From DATEVL01 sp035471625 (GTDB lineage Bacteria; Chloroflexota; Anaerolineae; Anaerolineales; E44-bin32): a stretch of DNA of 23,361 nucleotides. Numbering within the stretch: position 1 is the stretch's first letter; every line of letters starts with the position of its first letter. The notes beneath the pieces are model-generated. The model worked only from the letters and a program-made list of their open reading frames with translations, was not told the DNA's origin and did no database searches. Below, piece by piece: positions 22,555 through 23,361 of this stretch. The translations under genes were made by a program, and so were the position numbers. The stretch is from the NCBI GenBank assembly GCA_035471625.1, contig DATIPT010000017.1, positions 1-23,361 of the forward strand, given 5' to 3'.

Positions 22555-22712
22555 GGCCCCTCCGGTAGTCTCCCCATGCTAGGCCACTCCCCCAGAACGC
22601 GGTCGTGCCATGTCTCCTGATATCGCTGATGATGTTCTTCTTGGATGCCGGTCTGAGGTGTTCGTGAGATTCGGAGCGATCAGACCTTGCCCGAGGGGAC
22701 GGGCCATGAGCC
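22555..22712 (-). other. Gap before crtB with ribosome binding site and amber-stopped leader
   Basis: GGAGGGG (22563-22557, minus strand) precedes the ATC. An ATG at 22611 has AGGAG just 2 bases before it and encodes MARPRSGGVA, ending in the TAG at 22581-22579, which is in the crtB frame. A second ATG at 22577 lies one base out of frame. TAGCAT at 22581-22576 could be a -10. I see no terminator after the patatin-like gene. Confidence 0.4.
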
Positions 22713-23361
22713 TCAAGGCGAAGTGGATCTGAGATCGAGCCCACCGGGGGCGTCGAAATCAATCCGATCGGCGAAGGCCCGCCCGATCTGCTCGAGCAAC
22801 TCCACGGCCCATACGGCATCCATACCCATCGAGCCGAGATCGACGCCGGGCGGGATCCTGACGCCAAGTTCCCGCATCACGGCCGGTGTCAGATCCAGCT
22901 GGTATCGGCGGAAATCAATCCGTCCGGCCTGGCCGTACTCGCGCCACGTGATGTAGGTTTGCCAATCCGATGAATCCTCGAGCATCTCCTCAAGGACCCA
23001 GAGTCCCCAATCGAGGATGTTGGCCTTGCGGGCGTCGATGGCGTGGGGCAGTCGGCCGGTCCCGAAGGAAAGCATCCGGGTCTCGCCGGGTAGAAAGCGG
23101 TCCCCGCTGTAGAAGAGGGCTTCGACCGCGGCCTGATAGCACGGGTTGCCAGCGACACCGACGCCGCCATCGACCCAGACGTGTTCGCGACCACGGTGTT
23201 GGGCGGCGTGGGGCGGGAAGAAGGTCGGGGCCGCGATGCTGCCCAGGACCGCGTCCTGCAAGGGAAGATCGCCCCATTGCTGCGAGTTGTTCGGCTGGTC
23301 GCGAACAAGGAACTCGGTCCGTCCCGTCTGGGTGTTCTTGACGGTGATCAGAGTGTCGATG
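22713..23361 (-). CDS. Patatin-like phospholipase, C-terminal part (cut by window)
   Basis: The frame is open to the window edge, so the start and the N-terminal GxSxG nucleophile motif are not visible; about 215 residues are seen. GSIAAPTFFPPH and HVWVDGGVGVAGNPC match patatin-family proteins. The DGG (in VDGGV) carries the catalytic Asp of the Ser-Asp dyad. MLSFGTGR follows, then a C-terminal helical region with SSDWQTYITWRE and a tail ending in DLRSTSP. The likely role is acyl hydrolysis of lipids. It is on the same strand as crtB, about 160 bases upstream, so it may belong to the same transcript. Confidence 0.85.
   Translation of the reverse strand, partial: IDTLITVKNTQTGRTEFLVRDQPNNSQQWGDLPLQDAVLGSIAAPTFFPPHAAQHRGREHVWVDGGVGVAGNPCYQAAVEALFYSGDRFLPGETRMLSFGTGRLPHAIDARKANILDWGLWVLEEMLEDSSDWQTYITWREYGQAGRIDFRRYQLDLTPAVMRELGVRIPPGVDLGSMGMDAVWAVELLEQIGRAFADRIDFDAPGGLDLRSTSP

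Noticed and set aside
22328..22867. 179-codon minus-strand frame overlapping the crtB N-terminus
   Set aside because: Its sequence is low-complexity, whereas the other frame encodes conserved CrtB residues including DDTLD.

Overview
The window is GC-rich bacterial chromosome, densely packed, mostly with conserved housekeeping genes. Several traits point to Chloroflexota (Anaerolineae-like), with moderate confidence: SpoVS without other sporulation genes, a DUF6391 protein, a phytoene-synthase-like CrtB next to CrtI, a close pair of deoxynucleoside kinases, and lipoproteins with Thr/Pro-rich linkers after the lipobox. This rests on recalled family patterns, not a search. I saw no rRNA, tRNA, CRISPR array, insertion sequence or prophage.

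Layout. (1) 1-1939: dnaA with a recognisable promoter and one DnaA-box-like site upstream, then a gene-free stretch with several hairpins. (2) 1940-7499, minus strand: a probable operon of a MEMO1-family protein, a CNNM/CBS/CorC membrane protein and priA, followed by a VOC/glyoxalase-like gene. (3) 7500-9012, plus strand: a three-gene operon with ATGA overlaps. It encodes an FtsK/SpoIIIE-like protein with a destroyed P-loop, a small DUF6504-like protein and an 81-residue unknown. Its TTGACA-17-TAGAAT promoter is covered by nested inverted repeats, one close to the Gram-positive LexA box. This is the best candidate for an undescribed system. (4) 9009-11658, minus strand: dus, a DUF6391 membrane protein and holA (DNA polymerase III delta). 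(5) 11710-12669, plus strand: holB (delta prime), divergent from dus across a 51-base gap with two apparently leaderless promoters. (6) 12755-15450, minus strand: two deoxynucleoside kinases flanking a nucleotidyltransferase-fold protein, then spoVS with a TTG start. (7) 15563-19983, minus strand: tdh, three tandem paralogous lipoproteins and an orphan DNA methyltransferase, nearly without gaps. (8) 20102-23361, minus strand: carotenoid genes crtB and crtI, preceded by a patatin-like phospholipase cut by the window edge.

How the genes fit together. Replication and nucleotide supply dominate: DnaA initiates, PriA restarts forks, HolA and HolB belong to the clamp loader, and the kinases supply dNMPs. 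The three-gene operon at 7617-9012 sits among these genes and may be damage-inducible, but that is inference. Two genes, the third lipoprotein and crtB, have no ATG/GTG/TTG start in their open frame. They appear to use CTG and ATC respectively, unless crtB carries a sequence error.
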